Assembly (NCBI GenBank): GCA_002709405.1
Contig: PAQV01000063.1
Location: 1 to 64,000, forward strand
Origin: Paracoccaceae bacterium
GTDB taxonomy: Bacteria; Pseudomonadota; Alphaproteobacteria; Rhodobacterales; Rhodobacteraceae
Length of the DNA stretch: 64,000 bases
Direction: 5' to 3'
Position 1 is the stretch's first letter. The number at the start of each line of letters is the position of its first letter. A program made the translations under genes and the position numbers. Below, piece after piece: positions 17,832 through 25,746 of this stretch. The notes under the pieces were generated by a model. The model was not told the DNA's origin, made no database searches, and saw only the letters and a list, made by a program, of their open reading frames with translations.

Positions 17832-19096
17832 CAGGCTGCAACCCGCTCGACGAGGGCACCCACGGCGCGCAGTTTCTCTTCGACCTGCTCATACCCGCGA
17901 TCGAGGTGGTAGACCCGGCTGACCCGGGTCTCGCCTTCGGCGGCCAGCCCGGCCAGGATCAGCGAGACAGACGCCCGCAGGTCCGTGGCCATCACCGGGG
18001 CACCGCGCAGGCTGGACACGCCCGTCACCTTGGCCGTCCCGCCCTGCACGTCGATCTGCGCGCCCATGCGCATCAGCTCGGGCGCATGCATGAAACGGTT
18101 CTCGAAGATCCGCTCCTCCAGAACGCTGACCCCTTCAGCCGTGGTCAGCAGGGCCATCATCTGGGCCTGCAGATCGGTCGGGAAGCCCGGGAACGGCTCG
18201 GTCGTCACGTCGACCGCATGGATCCCGTTGCCATTGCGCGTGACCTTCAGGCCGTTCTCGGTGTCGGTCACCGACACGCCCGCCTCTTCCAGCTTTTCGA
18301 TGAAGGCCTGCAGCAGGTCACGCCGCCCCCCCAGCAGTTCGACCTCTCCACCGGCGATCGCCGGAGCCAGCATGTAGGTGCCAAGCTCGATCCGGTCGGT
18401 CACCACGGGGTGCGTGGCCCCGGACAGCCGGTCGACCCCTTGCACGGTGATCGTGTCGGTGCCCTCGCCCTCGATCTGGGCGCCCATCCGGCGCAGGCAG
18501 TCCACCAGGTCGACGATTTCCGGCTCGCGCGCGACATTCTTCAGGACGGTCGTGCCCTTGGCCAGCGTCGCCGCCATCACCGCGTTCTCTGTCGCGCCCA
18601 CCGACACGAAGGGGAATTCGAACACCGCCCCTTTCAGCCCGCCCCGGGCCGAGGCATGCACGTAGCCGTCGCGCAGATCCAGATCCGCGCCCATCGCCTC
18701 GAGCGCCTTCAGATGCAGGTCCACCGGCCGCGCGCCGATGGCACATCCGCCGGGCAAGGACACGACGGCCGCCCCCGCCCGGGCCAGCATCGGGCCCAGC
18801 ACCAGGATCGAGGCCCGCATCTTGCGGACGATATCGTAATCGGCAGTCAGGTTGTTCAGATCGTGGCTCGACATCGCCAGGACCTTGCCGTCGTTCAGGG
18901 TCGACACCTCGGCCCCCAGCGACTGCAGCAGCGTGGTCATGGTCCGGATGTCCGACAACCGCGGCGCATTGGTCAGGGTCAGCGGCTCGTCGCTGAGCAG
19001 CGTCGCCGGCATCAGCGTGAGGCAGGCGTTCTTCGCGCCTGCGATGGGGATCTGGCCGTTCAGCGGGCCATTGCCCGTCACCACGATGGAATCCAT
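17831..19096 (-). CDS. murA: UDP-N-acetylglucosamine 1-carboxyvinyltransferase
   Basis: First committed step of peptidoglycan synthesis: transfers enolpyruvate from PEP to UDP-GlcNAc; cytoplasmic, target of fosfomycin. The 421-residue protein has the substrate Lys-Asn in [11 protein letters not shown] near residue 21 and the reactive Cys in [15 protein letters not shown] near residue 117. It keeps the Cys form, so it should be fosfomycin-sensitive. Two inverted domains of expected length. Preceded by a 60-codon gene after 5 bases. Confidence 0.97.
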   Translation of the reverse strand: MDSIVVTGNGPLNGQIPIAGAKNACLTLMPATLLSDEPLTLTNAPRLSDIRTMTTLLQSLGAEVSTLNDGKVLAMSSHDLNNLTADYDIVRKMRASILVLGPMLARAGAAVVSLPGGCAIGARPVDLHLKALEAMGADLDLRDGYVHASARGGLKGAVFEFPFVSVGATENAVMAATLAKGTTVLKNVAREPEIVDLVDCLRRMGAQIEGEGTDTITVQGVDRLSGATHPVVTDRIELGTYMLAPAIAGGEVELLGGRRDLLQAFIEKLEEAGVSVTDTENGLKVTRNGNGIHAVDVTTEPFPGFPTDLQAQMMALLTTAEGVSVLEERIFENRFMHAPELMRMGAQIDVQGGTAKVTGVSSLRGAPVMATDLRASVSLILAGLAAEGETRVSRVYHLDRGYEQVEEKLRAVGALVERVAA

Positions 19097-19101
19097 GCCT
19101 G

Positions 19102-19284
19102 TCAGTCCTCGTTACCTGCCTCTTTGGGCGTTTCATCTGCCATCCCGGGCCGGAGATCCGCCGAGGACCGGGCACGCGACTGGGCCTTGCGCCGGGCCAG
19201 GTTGGCCTTCAGCGCGGCTTTCAGCCGGTCTTCCCGAGTCGTCGCCTGTTTCGCACCGCCCGACGGGCTTTTCTTATCCGTCAT
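19102..19284 (-). CDS. Small basic hypothetical protein upstream of murA
   Basis: A 60-residue Lys/Arg/Ala-rich protein starting [35 protein letters not shown] in outline. Helical and soluble in appearance; no domain recognised. A longer frame reaches back across the tRNA gene on the other strand and is not credible, so 19284 is the start. The 5-base gap to murA points to co-transcription. Similar short genes precede murA in related genomes, as I recall. Confidence 0.75.
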   Translation of the reverse strand: MTDKKSPSGGAKQATTREDRLKAALKANLARRKAQSRARSSADLRPGMADETPKEAGNED

Positions 19285-19367
19285 GCCCCTGTGTACCGCA
19301 GGTGTAAAAAGGCGTCCAGATAGCCCTTGCGCCCCCCGCGAATTGCCTTTAGAGAGCCGCGCACGGC

Positions 19368-19442
<75 letters not shown>

Positions 19443-19604
19443 TGACCGACCTGATCCGGCCATGTTCGGGTGCTTGGTTCGGTGCTGAATTCACCCTCCG
19501 CTTCCATATTTGGCCTGCAAGCCTGCGCCTGGTTTATGTCGGGCCGTGGAATCAGCCCTGGTGTCTGGTCGTTGCTATTTCACGGCCAGTCATGCCCCCA
19601 TCCT

Positions 19605-20333
19605 TCAGAACGTCAGCCTGCATTGGGTGGACGACACCCCGGCGAGCCGCATCATGTGCCAAGCCAGCACCTGGTTGGAGCTCAGGACCGGCAGCCCAAG
19701 CTGCGCCTGCAGCTGCGGGAGAATGCCGTAGGTCCTCAGGTTGGTGCAGGACAGGAACACCGCGTCCATGTTGCCGTCACCGGCAAGGGCGTGGGCGGCC
19801 TCGGCGATGGAGTGAGGGTCGATGCGAGCCACGCGCGATTCGACCTGTTCGCCGAAGGACAGCATCCTCGGAACGGTGATGCCCTGCGCAACAAAGGCCC
19901 GGCGCAGCGGTTCGGCCACCGAGGCGACGTAGGGCGACACGATGCCGACCCGGCCAAGGCCAAGGTCGTCGAACGCAGCCAGCGCGGCCGTGAGCGGGTT
20001 GGTGACATGCCGGGTCGTGGCGCCCGCCGCCACCCGCGCCCGCACCGTATCCGCGCCAAGCTGGGCCGTCCCGGACGTGCAGGCATAGCCCACCACGGCA
20101 AAATCCACCGCAGGGGGGAACAGGCTGGCGGCCGAGGTCAGCTCGGCTTCCATCCCGGCGATACTGTCCGGGGTCAGGTCATCTCCGGACTGGACGCGGG
20201 TCACGTGCAGCCTAGCCTCCTCGGGCGCGACATAGCGGCGAAAGTCCTCTTCGATGGTTTCGTCCACCCGCAGGACGATCAGGCCCATCGCGGGACGCGT
20301 GCTTTCGCTCAACCGATAGGCGAAGGAGGACAT
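19605..20333 (-). CDS. Asp/Glu racemase / maleate isomerase family protein
   Basis: A 242-residue protein of the aspartate/glutamate racemase superfamily, nearest in layout to arylmalonate decarboxylase and maleate isomerase. Both catalytic Cys are present: GYACTSGTAQLG near residue 80 and FLSCTNLRTYG near residue 195. The start at 20333 overlaps the stop of the M24 peptidase gene (TGATG); upstream codons in this frame are antisense to that gene's own reading frame. The partner peptidase suggests a role in degrading an amino-acid-like or amide compound. Confidence 0.85.
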   Translation of the reverse strand: MSSFAYRLSESTRPAMGLIVLRVDETIEEDFRRYVAPEEARLHVTRVQSGDDLTPDSIAGMEAELTSAASLFPPAVDFAVVGYACTSGTAQLGADTVRARVAAGATTRHVTNPLTAALAAFDDLGLGRVGIVSPYVASVAEPLRRAFVAQGITVPRMLSFGEQVESRVARIDPHSIAEAAHALAGDGNMDAVFLSCTNLRTYGILPQLQAQLGLPVLSSNQVLAWHMMRLAGVSSTQCRLTF

Positions 20334-21496
20334 CAGGCAAGCTCCGGCATGTCGAGGGGCGCCCGCGGGGACAACAGCTCCGGACCGCCGGCCCGCAGGA
20401 CGATGTTCTCTTCGTGGACCAGCATGCGCCCGGTGTCGACCAGGGCGCCGGGTTCCAGCGTCAACACCATGCCCTCGCGCAGCGGCGTGGTGTCCAGCGG
20501 CGTGAACGAGGGCCATTCGGTCAGCGTGATCCCCAGCCCATGTCCCAGCCGCCCGCCTCCGGGCCGGGTATCGCGCTTGACCAGCGCCTCTGACAGCAGG
20601 CGATGCGCGTCACGCGCCAGCATCCCCGGGCGCAGGGCGGCGAGGGTGTCCTCGGTGGCGTGCCACAAGGCGGCGTGCGTGTGGCGGATGGCATCCGACA
20701 CGGGCCCGACCGAGAAATTCCGGTCAAAATCGCAGAAATAGCCGTTCCGGACGGCCCCGGTGTCCAGCATCAGCACATCCCCAGGCTGCAGCGGGTCGGG
20801 CGACGCCGGAGAGATCACATCCGCATACCCGCCCGGCCCGGCTGCGCCGGCGACGTAGCTGACCCAATCGGCCCCTTCCTGCAACAGGAGCGCCTGAAAG
20901 CCGCGGAACACCTGGTCGAGCGGCCGCCCCGCACCGGCAACCTCGGGCATGCGCGCGAAGGCCCGCCCTGCGATGGCGCAGGCCGTGCGGATCGCCTCGA
21001 TCTCGGCCTCGCTTTTCACTTCGCGCACGCGCTGCACCGCCGCGGTCCCGTCGACGAAGCTGCGCGGGGCGATCCCTGCCGCGACCCGAGTGTAATCGGC
21101 GACGGGCATGCGCAGGTGGGTTTCCATCCCCATGGGCACCCCAATGCGCGCGCGGTCCGGCAGCAAGCCACACAGCGTATCGACCAGCAGGCTGACGCCG
21201 TCGTCTTCAGGATTCGGCGCGTCCCATGTCCGAATGGTCTTGATCCATGTGCGCCCCATCAACTCGGCACCGATGGATGGAATCACGGCGACGGGATCAC
21301 CGGCCGCCGGAACAATCACGAACCAAGGGCGCGCGGGGCTTTCCCAGAAGCGCGTCAGGAAGCCCGACACGTAGAAAATATCCGCCGGTGTCGTCAGCAA
21401 CAGCGCGTCCAGCCCGCGCCTGGCCATCTCTGCCTGCAACCGGGCGACGCGGCCCGCATATTCTGCCGCCGGGAAGACCAGCGAATGATCCGTCAT
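20333..21496 (-). CDS. M24-family metallopeptidase (Xaa-Pro dipeptidase/ectoine-hydrolase-like)
   Basis: Pita-bread-fold hydrolase, 387 residues: creatinase-like N-terminal domain (residues 1-150) and metal-binding C-terminal domain. All five ligand positions are visible: MLDTGAV, CDFDRNF, the His of GHGLGI, the Glu of TLEPGA and the Glu of VHEENI. Members cleave Xaa-Pro peptides, creatine or ectoine; the specific substrate is unclear. First gene of a two-gene unit with the racemase-like gene. Confidence 0.88.
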   Translation of the reverse strand: MTDHSLVFPAAEYAGRVARLQAEMARRGLDALLLTTPADIFYVSGFLTRFWESPARPWFVIVPAAGDPVAVIPSIGAELMGRTWIKTIRTWDAPNPEDDGVSLLVDTLCGLLPDRARIGVPMGMETHLRMPVADYTRVAAGIAPRSFVDGTAAVQRVREVKSEAEIEAIRTACAIAGRAFARMPEVAGAGRPLDQVFRGFQALLLQEGADWVSYVAGAAGPGGYADVISPASPDPLQPGDVLMLDTGAVRNGYFCDFDRNFSVGPVSDAIRHTHAALWHATEDTLAALRPGMLARDAHRLLSEALVKRDTRPGGGRLGHGLGITLTEWPSFTPLDTTPLREGMVLTLEPGALVDTGRMLVHEENIVLRAGGPELLSPRAPLDMPELA

Positions 21497-21816
21497 CTAC
21501 TGGGCCTTCCCTGGGCCTGGCCGACACTGCGTATCCGGCCTCGAAGGCATTTCCGCACCGCCCCACAGCAGCGCGCCGAGGCTTTCAAGAATAACGGCCA
21601 ATCCTGCCCCTTTCCGGGTTTGAAACACCCGGAGTAGGACCCGGCGCTGCCTGTCACGCAAGAGTTTTTCCGGCGATCATGCCCGGCCCTGTCACGATAC
21701 GATGCACGTTTGGCCGATGCTGCATATTGAGGAAATATTTTGTATGGTCACCGAAAGACTTCGTTCGAGCACCATGACATCCGTCTGTCGATCAAGGGGA
21801 CTAGAGTTGGATTTTC
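21497..21816. other. 320-base divergent intergenic region
   Basis: Separates the M24 peptidase (read on -) from the LuxR-type regulator (read on +). The right-hand half (about 21690-21816) is AT-richer, as expected of a promoter for the regulator. I see no confident -35/-10 pair, terminator or open frame. Confidence 0.4.
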
Positions 21817-22965
21817 GTGCAACCTGACAACCATGATACCATCTTGCGCATTTACGACGCTGTCGCGGATGACTCGTTGTGGCCGGATGTGTTGCACCGG
21901 CTGGCAACTCAGCTGAACGCCTATGGGTGCATCGTGTTTGAATGGCACACGAGTCTGGGCGAAAAGCAACTCGTCGCTCCTCTGGCCTCGGCGAATTATG
22001 ATCTGTCGGCGATCGAAACATACATCGCAAAGTGCTTTGAACATGAGAAACGGGATCAGGATATCTTCGAGGCCCATTCCCTTGCCCAGGACCAGATTGA
22101 CCTGATCGAGGACGATGTTCTTGCCCCGGACATTGCCGATCTGAAGCAATTGTCGAATGTGCAAACGCTTCAGAAACTGGGCATTCTTCACCGAGCGGCC
22201 GGGCTGCTGAACAAGGACAACACCGCCGTTTCGCGCTTTTCGCTGCAATTGGCGGGTAACCGGGGGCGTTTGACCCCCGAAGAACGGGCCCATCTTACGA
22301 CGGTGCTTCCCCATATCGCGAAGGCGCTGGACCTTGGGCGGCCGGCCAAGCAATTGGCCCTGGAACATCAAAGCATGCTTGCGGCCATGGATCGGCTGAC
22401 CATCGGCGTGTGCATTCTTGACGCCAAGGGGCGGGTGGTTGTCGAGAACAACGAATTTGAACGGCAACAGGATGCCTATCCGGTCTTCTTCAAGACGAAC
22501 ACCGGCGAGTTGCGGCTTCGGAGACCCGAAGACCAAAGGCATTTCTCGGCCTTAATGGAGAACGTCTTCAATCACGGAAAATTCGGCGCGCGCCCGCGAA
22601 AGGAGGCGATTTCAACGAGCGAGACCAGTTTCCTGTGTGTCGAGATTTCACCGTTGAATAATATGCTGGATATTACCGCAAAGACCTTTGGCGGCTTTAT
22701 CGTTTACAGCACCGATACAAGCCTGCCCATCCATTGCAACGCGCTTCCCATGCAAAGGGCCTACGGGCTGACCGACGCCGAAATGACCCTTGTCGACCTG
22801 ATCGCCAGAGGCCTGACCAACGGGCAAATATCGGAGCGACGCGATCGGTCCTTATCGACGATCAACACGCAGGTGAAATCCATTCTTGCAAAGACCCATT
22901 GTTCGACCCGGACACAATTTGTTCGGCTGATGATGAGCTTTGGCGCAAACTTTCTGACCCGGTAA
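21817..22965 (+). CDS. LuxR-family (HTH) transcriptional regulator
   Basis: A 382-residue regulator. The C-terminal HTH of the LuxR/GerE type spans about residues 315-378 (LTDAEMTLVDLIARGLTNGQ, then STINTQVKSILAKTH). The large N-terminal part looks PAS/GAF-like (ILDAKGRVVVENNEFE), with no acyl-homoserine-lactone-binding signature and no receiver Asp. It begins at GTG. Visibly lower GC than neighbours, as are the two genes downstream, which it may control. A 6-bp inverted repeat lies between it and the next gene. Confidence 0.85.
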   Translation: MQPDNHDTILRIYDAVADDSLWPDVLHRLATQLNAYGCIVFEWHTSLGEKQLVAPLASANYDLSAIETYIAKCFEHEKRDQDIFEAHSLAQDQIDLIEDDVLAPDIADLKQLSNVQTLQKLGILHRAAGLLNKDNTAVSRFSLQLAGNRGRLTPEERAHLTTVLPHIAKALDLGRPAKQLALEHQSMLAAMDRLTIGVCILDAKGRVVVENNEFERQQDAYPVFFKTNTGELRLRRPEDQRHFSALMENVFNHGKFGARPRKEAISTSETSFLCVEISPLNNMLDITAKTFGGFIVYSTDTSLPIHCNALPMQRAYGLTDAEMTLVDLIARGLTNGQISERRDRSLSTINTQVKSILAKTHCSTRTQFVRLMMSFGANFLTR

Positions 22966-23080
22966 TTCGCTGCGCTTCGTCCATTTGGATGATGTTTCAG
23001 GATTTGGACGGCTGTAACTTGGCTTTCGATGACCGAGTCAGGTCACTTATCAGAAAGATGAACCGAATTTTTCCAAACAC

Positions 23081-23095
23081 GCACGTGAAACGTGC
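23081..23095. promoter_or_regulatory. Inverted repeat GCACGT-GAA-ACGTGC before the hydrolase gene
   Basis: A perfect 6-bp inverted repeat with a 3-base spacer, 32 bases upstream of the hydrolase ATG. It could be an operator for the LuxR-type regulator just upstream or a small hairpin; it is shorter than a classical 20-bp lux box. Confidence 0.45.
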
Positions 23096-23127
23096 TTGCC
23101 TTGCGCCTCGGTTTTGGGAGGACAGAG

Positions 23128-23814
23128 ATGACAACGCTTTTATTTGTACACGGAATGAACGGAACTGCAGACAGTTGGCGTGATATTCCTGAACAGCTTG
23201 CCCCATATGTCGACGATTCGACCGCAATTCAACTGAGCGGGCATAATCGGCCCATGACAATTTTCGATGTCTTGGGAAACGGCACCTATTCGTCCGGGCT
23301 CGGGATGGAGGATTATGTCGCTGACGTCGTCAACAATTTCCCCGCGGGACAAGACCGCGATGTTGTTCTGGTCGGGCACTCCATGGGCGGCGCAGTTATC
23401 TCACATGTCGCATCCAGGTATCCCGACCGAATTTCAAAATTGATCTACCTGACCGCGATGCTGCCGGATGATGGGCAATCCGTGTCAGACATCTTGAATT
23501 GGATAAGAATCAGCGGGCACTTCAACGCAGATGCCTTTATGGGTGACTTTCGTCCGCACATCGCGGAACTCAAGTTGGTGCTGCAACCACGTGAGCCCCT
23601 CGACGCAAAGTTCTCGCGTTCCAATGAGTTCGAAAACCTGCCGCGGGCCTACATCCGATGCACCGACGACGATGTCATTCCGACACCGATCCAGGGTGAA
23701 ATGCTAAACGCCTATCCCGGAACGGAGGTAAAGACCCTTAAGCGCAGTCACTTTCCGCAATACCAAGCGCCTAAGGAACTCGTCAAAACCCTCATCGAAT
23801 GCCTGCCGACTTGA
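23128..23814 (+). CDS. Alpha/beta-fold hydrolase (esterase, hydroxynitrile-lyase-like group)
   Basis: A 228-residue serine hydrolase: oxyanion strand LLFVHGMNGTADSW at the start, nucleophile elbow VGHSMGGAV near residue 89, acid in CTDDDVIP and His in RSHFPQYQAP. The small size and KLIYLTAMLPDDGQS stretch resemble the salicylate-esterase/hydroxynitrile-lyase group. Start at 23128 is set by GGGAGGACAGAG just before it; the open frame runs 12 codons further. Low GC. No signal peptide. Confidence 0.85.
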   Translation: MTTLLFVHGMNGTADSWRDIPEQLAPYVDDSTAIQLSGHNRPMTIFDVLGNGTYSSGLGMEDYVADVVNNFPAGQDRDVVLVGHSMGGAVISHVASRYPDRISKLIYLTAMLPDDGQSVSDILNWIRISGHFNADAFMGDFRPHIAELKLVLQPREPLDAKFSRSNEFENLPRAYIRCTDDDVIPTPIQGEMLNAYPGTEVKTLKRSHFPQYQAPKELVKTLIECLPT

Positions 23815-23902
23815 AGACTTCCCTAAAATTGATTTGCGCAAAAACCAGCGGCACGCGCACGTCTTCACAGCACATGAATTCAAGCGCAAGAGAGGATAAA
23901 AA

Positions 23903-24604
23903 ATGGCTGATCCCACCGAATATGTATTCAAGCTCGACAGCTCAGGCAGACCCGCAATGTTTCCGATACCTGAAAAGGTGGTTTCGAACATCCACTGGTT
24001 CAACACAAACCGAGCGTCCAACAGAATCTTTCACTCTGTGGACGGCATCGAAGGTGTCGTCATTCATGCCACGGCCGGCGGCAGCACCTCGGGGGCATTG
24101 ACCTGGTGGCGCGGAACGCCACCCAATGGGGCAAAGGCATCCGCGCATTGGATCGTACCAGACGAAGACGAAACCGCCCATGGAAACCATGTCTGGGCAG
24201 TGGTGTACGAAACGCTTGCCGCCTGGCACGTCAGAAATAGCGCCACCAGCCCGGAAATTGACAACAAGAAGAAAATCAATCACTGGACGCTTGGTATTGA
24301 AATCGTGAATCGTCAAAATGATTCAGATACCTTTTCCGACTGGCAATACGAAGTGACCGCCCTTCTTGTCAGGTATTGCTGGGCAAAATACCCCAACATG
24401 AAGTACGTCTTTTCACATGCCCTGGTCGATCCGAGCCGCAGAAGTGACCCGGGCGACGAATTCGACTGGACGCGTTTCGAGGCCCTCGTAAGGTCGTCCG
24501 ACAACGACCCTGCGGTCGACGAAGAGGCCGAAAACCTGCTGCTGGCGATGGACACTGAAAATGTTCCGACTGCTTACCTCGCAAACAAATCGTGCTGCAT
24601 GTGA
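23903..24604 (+). CDS. N-acetylmuramoyl-L-alanine amidase (Amidase_2 fold), no signal peptide
   Basis: Zn amidase of the T7-lysozyme/AmpD/PGRP fold, 233 residues, cutting the bond between muramic acid and the stem peptide. Ligands read: His in GVVIHATAGG near residue 55, His in VFSHALVDPSRR near residue 173, Asp in SDPGDEFDW near residue 183 (AmpD-like Asp rather than Cys). AmpD-type enzymes have Lys two residues before that Asp; here Arg-Ser-Asp occupies the place. No leader peptide, so either cytoplasmic muropeptide recycling or an exported effector/endolysin-like role. A long acidic tail follows the catalytic domain and ends in two Cys. Lower GC than the genome around it. Confidence 0.85.
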   Translation: MADPTEYVFKLDSSGRPAMFPIPEKVVSNIHWFNTNRASNRIFHSVDGIEGVVIHATAGGSTSGALTWWRGTPPNGAKASAHWIVPDEDETAHGNHVWAVVYETLAAWHVRNSATSPEIDNKKKINHWTLGIEIVNRQNDSDTFSDWQYEVTALLVRYCWAKYPNMKYVFSHALVDPSRRSDPGDEFDWTRFEALVRSSDNDPAVDEEAENLLLAMDTENVPTAYLANKSCCM

Positions 24605-24717
24605 GGTCGACAGCTTGCAATCGCCGCAAAGTGGCCGACAGGGAACTCTACGGGCGGCGCTGATGGCATAGCGTCGTCACGCAGAATGGCGGCACCTGGC
24701 GGGCCCGCCCCCTGGGC

Positions 24718-25647
24718 TCAACACCGGCCAAGCACGATCTGCAACCAGAGGGTCGCGCTGCTGGCCCATGTCTGCCGGTAGAGCCCGAGTCGTGCGAAAC
24801 CCCGCACCCGGCCGAACAGCCCCCTGGACCGCGCGGCTTTGAAATGGGCCAGCGTCAAGGCGGATTGAGGTGTCAGGCGGTCGGCGGCCAGGTCCAGTGC
24901 GGCGATATTGATGTCGTTCCAGGCCCTGTAGGTGCCGTCGAAAATCATACCAATGCGGGCAAGGCGCGCGGCCAGGCCGTCATTGGCGCCGATCTCGTTG
25001 GCCGCGTGCTGGCGGTACAGCAAGGAGGGCGCGTCGTCGTGGTGGATCCGGCCTCCGGCCCCGGTCACAAGCTGATACAGCCACCAATCGTGCACGACCA
25101 CGCGGTCAACCCGGCCTGCGACCTCGCCGGCCAACCGGGCGGCGGCTGGATTCAGGACCACCGTATTGCCCGGCACGATGTTCTGCACCAGCGCGTTCAG
25201 AAACCCCGGGGGCCTTGGTCGGGCGGGCGATGGTTTCAGCGGCGCAAGGTCCGCGTCGGCGATCATCACCCGGCTGCAGTAAAGCGCCGGCTGGTCGGGT
25301 TGCCCCGGGGACAGGGCGACACAGGCCCGGGCCAGCTTGTCGGGATACCAGTGGTCGTCCTGGTCGGACAGGGCGACCCAGCTGCCCGGAAAGGCCTCTG
25401 TCGCATGGTCCAGGAGCGACAGGAAATTCCTGGCCGCCCCCTGCCCCGGCCCCCGCAGGATGGTGACGGGATGGTCTTGCGCGAAGCGGGAGAGGATCTC
25501 GGCGCTGCGGTCGGTTGATCCGTCGTCCGAGGCCACCAAGTGCCAGTTCTCGTGGGTTTGCGCGGCAATGCTGTCCAGCTGGTCGGCCAGCGCCGCTTCG
25601 CCGTTGTAGACGGCCATCAAGATGATCACGTGGGGCGTGTCCGGCAT
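24718..25647 (-). CDS. Family 2 glycosyltransferase
   Basis: A 309-residue GT-A transferase building a surface glycan. N-terminal IILMAVYNGEAALADQLDS, nucleotide-binding SDDGSTDRS near residue 40, and DXD-like SDQDDHWYPDK near residue 93; rhamnosyltransferase-like. Start at 25647 gives the normal GT2 opening; the open frame extends 23 codons with no homology. Lies 99 bases downstream of the larger glycosyltransferase on the same strand, so probably one polysaccharide unit. Confidence 0.88.
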   Translation of the reverse strand: MPDTPHVIILMAVYNGEAALADQLDSIAAQTHENWHLVASDDGSTDRSAEILSRFAQDHPVTILRGPGQGAARNFLSLLDHATEAFPGSWVALSDQDDHWYPDKLARACVALSPGQPDQPALYCSRVMIADADLAPLKPSPARPRPPGFLNALVQNIVPGNTVVLNPAAARLAGEVAGRVDRVVVHDWWLYQLVTGAGGRIHHDDAPSLLYRQHAANEIGANDGLAARLARIGMIFDGTYRAWNDINIAALDLAADRLTPQSALTLAHFKAARSRGLFGRVRGFARLGLYRQTWASSATLWLQIVLGRC

Positions 25648-25746
25648 CCGGATGGGGTCCTGACCTGTTGTCTCGGCGCGAGTGGCCGGGCAAACCCGCC
25701 GGCCACCGCGAACCATATTCAGACATCGGGCGGCGTCAAATCCCTT

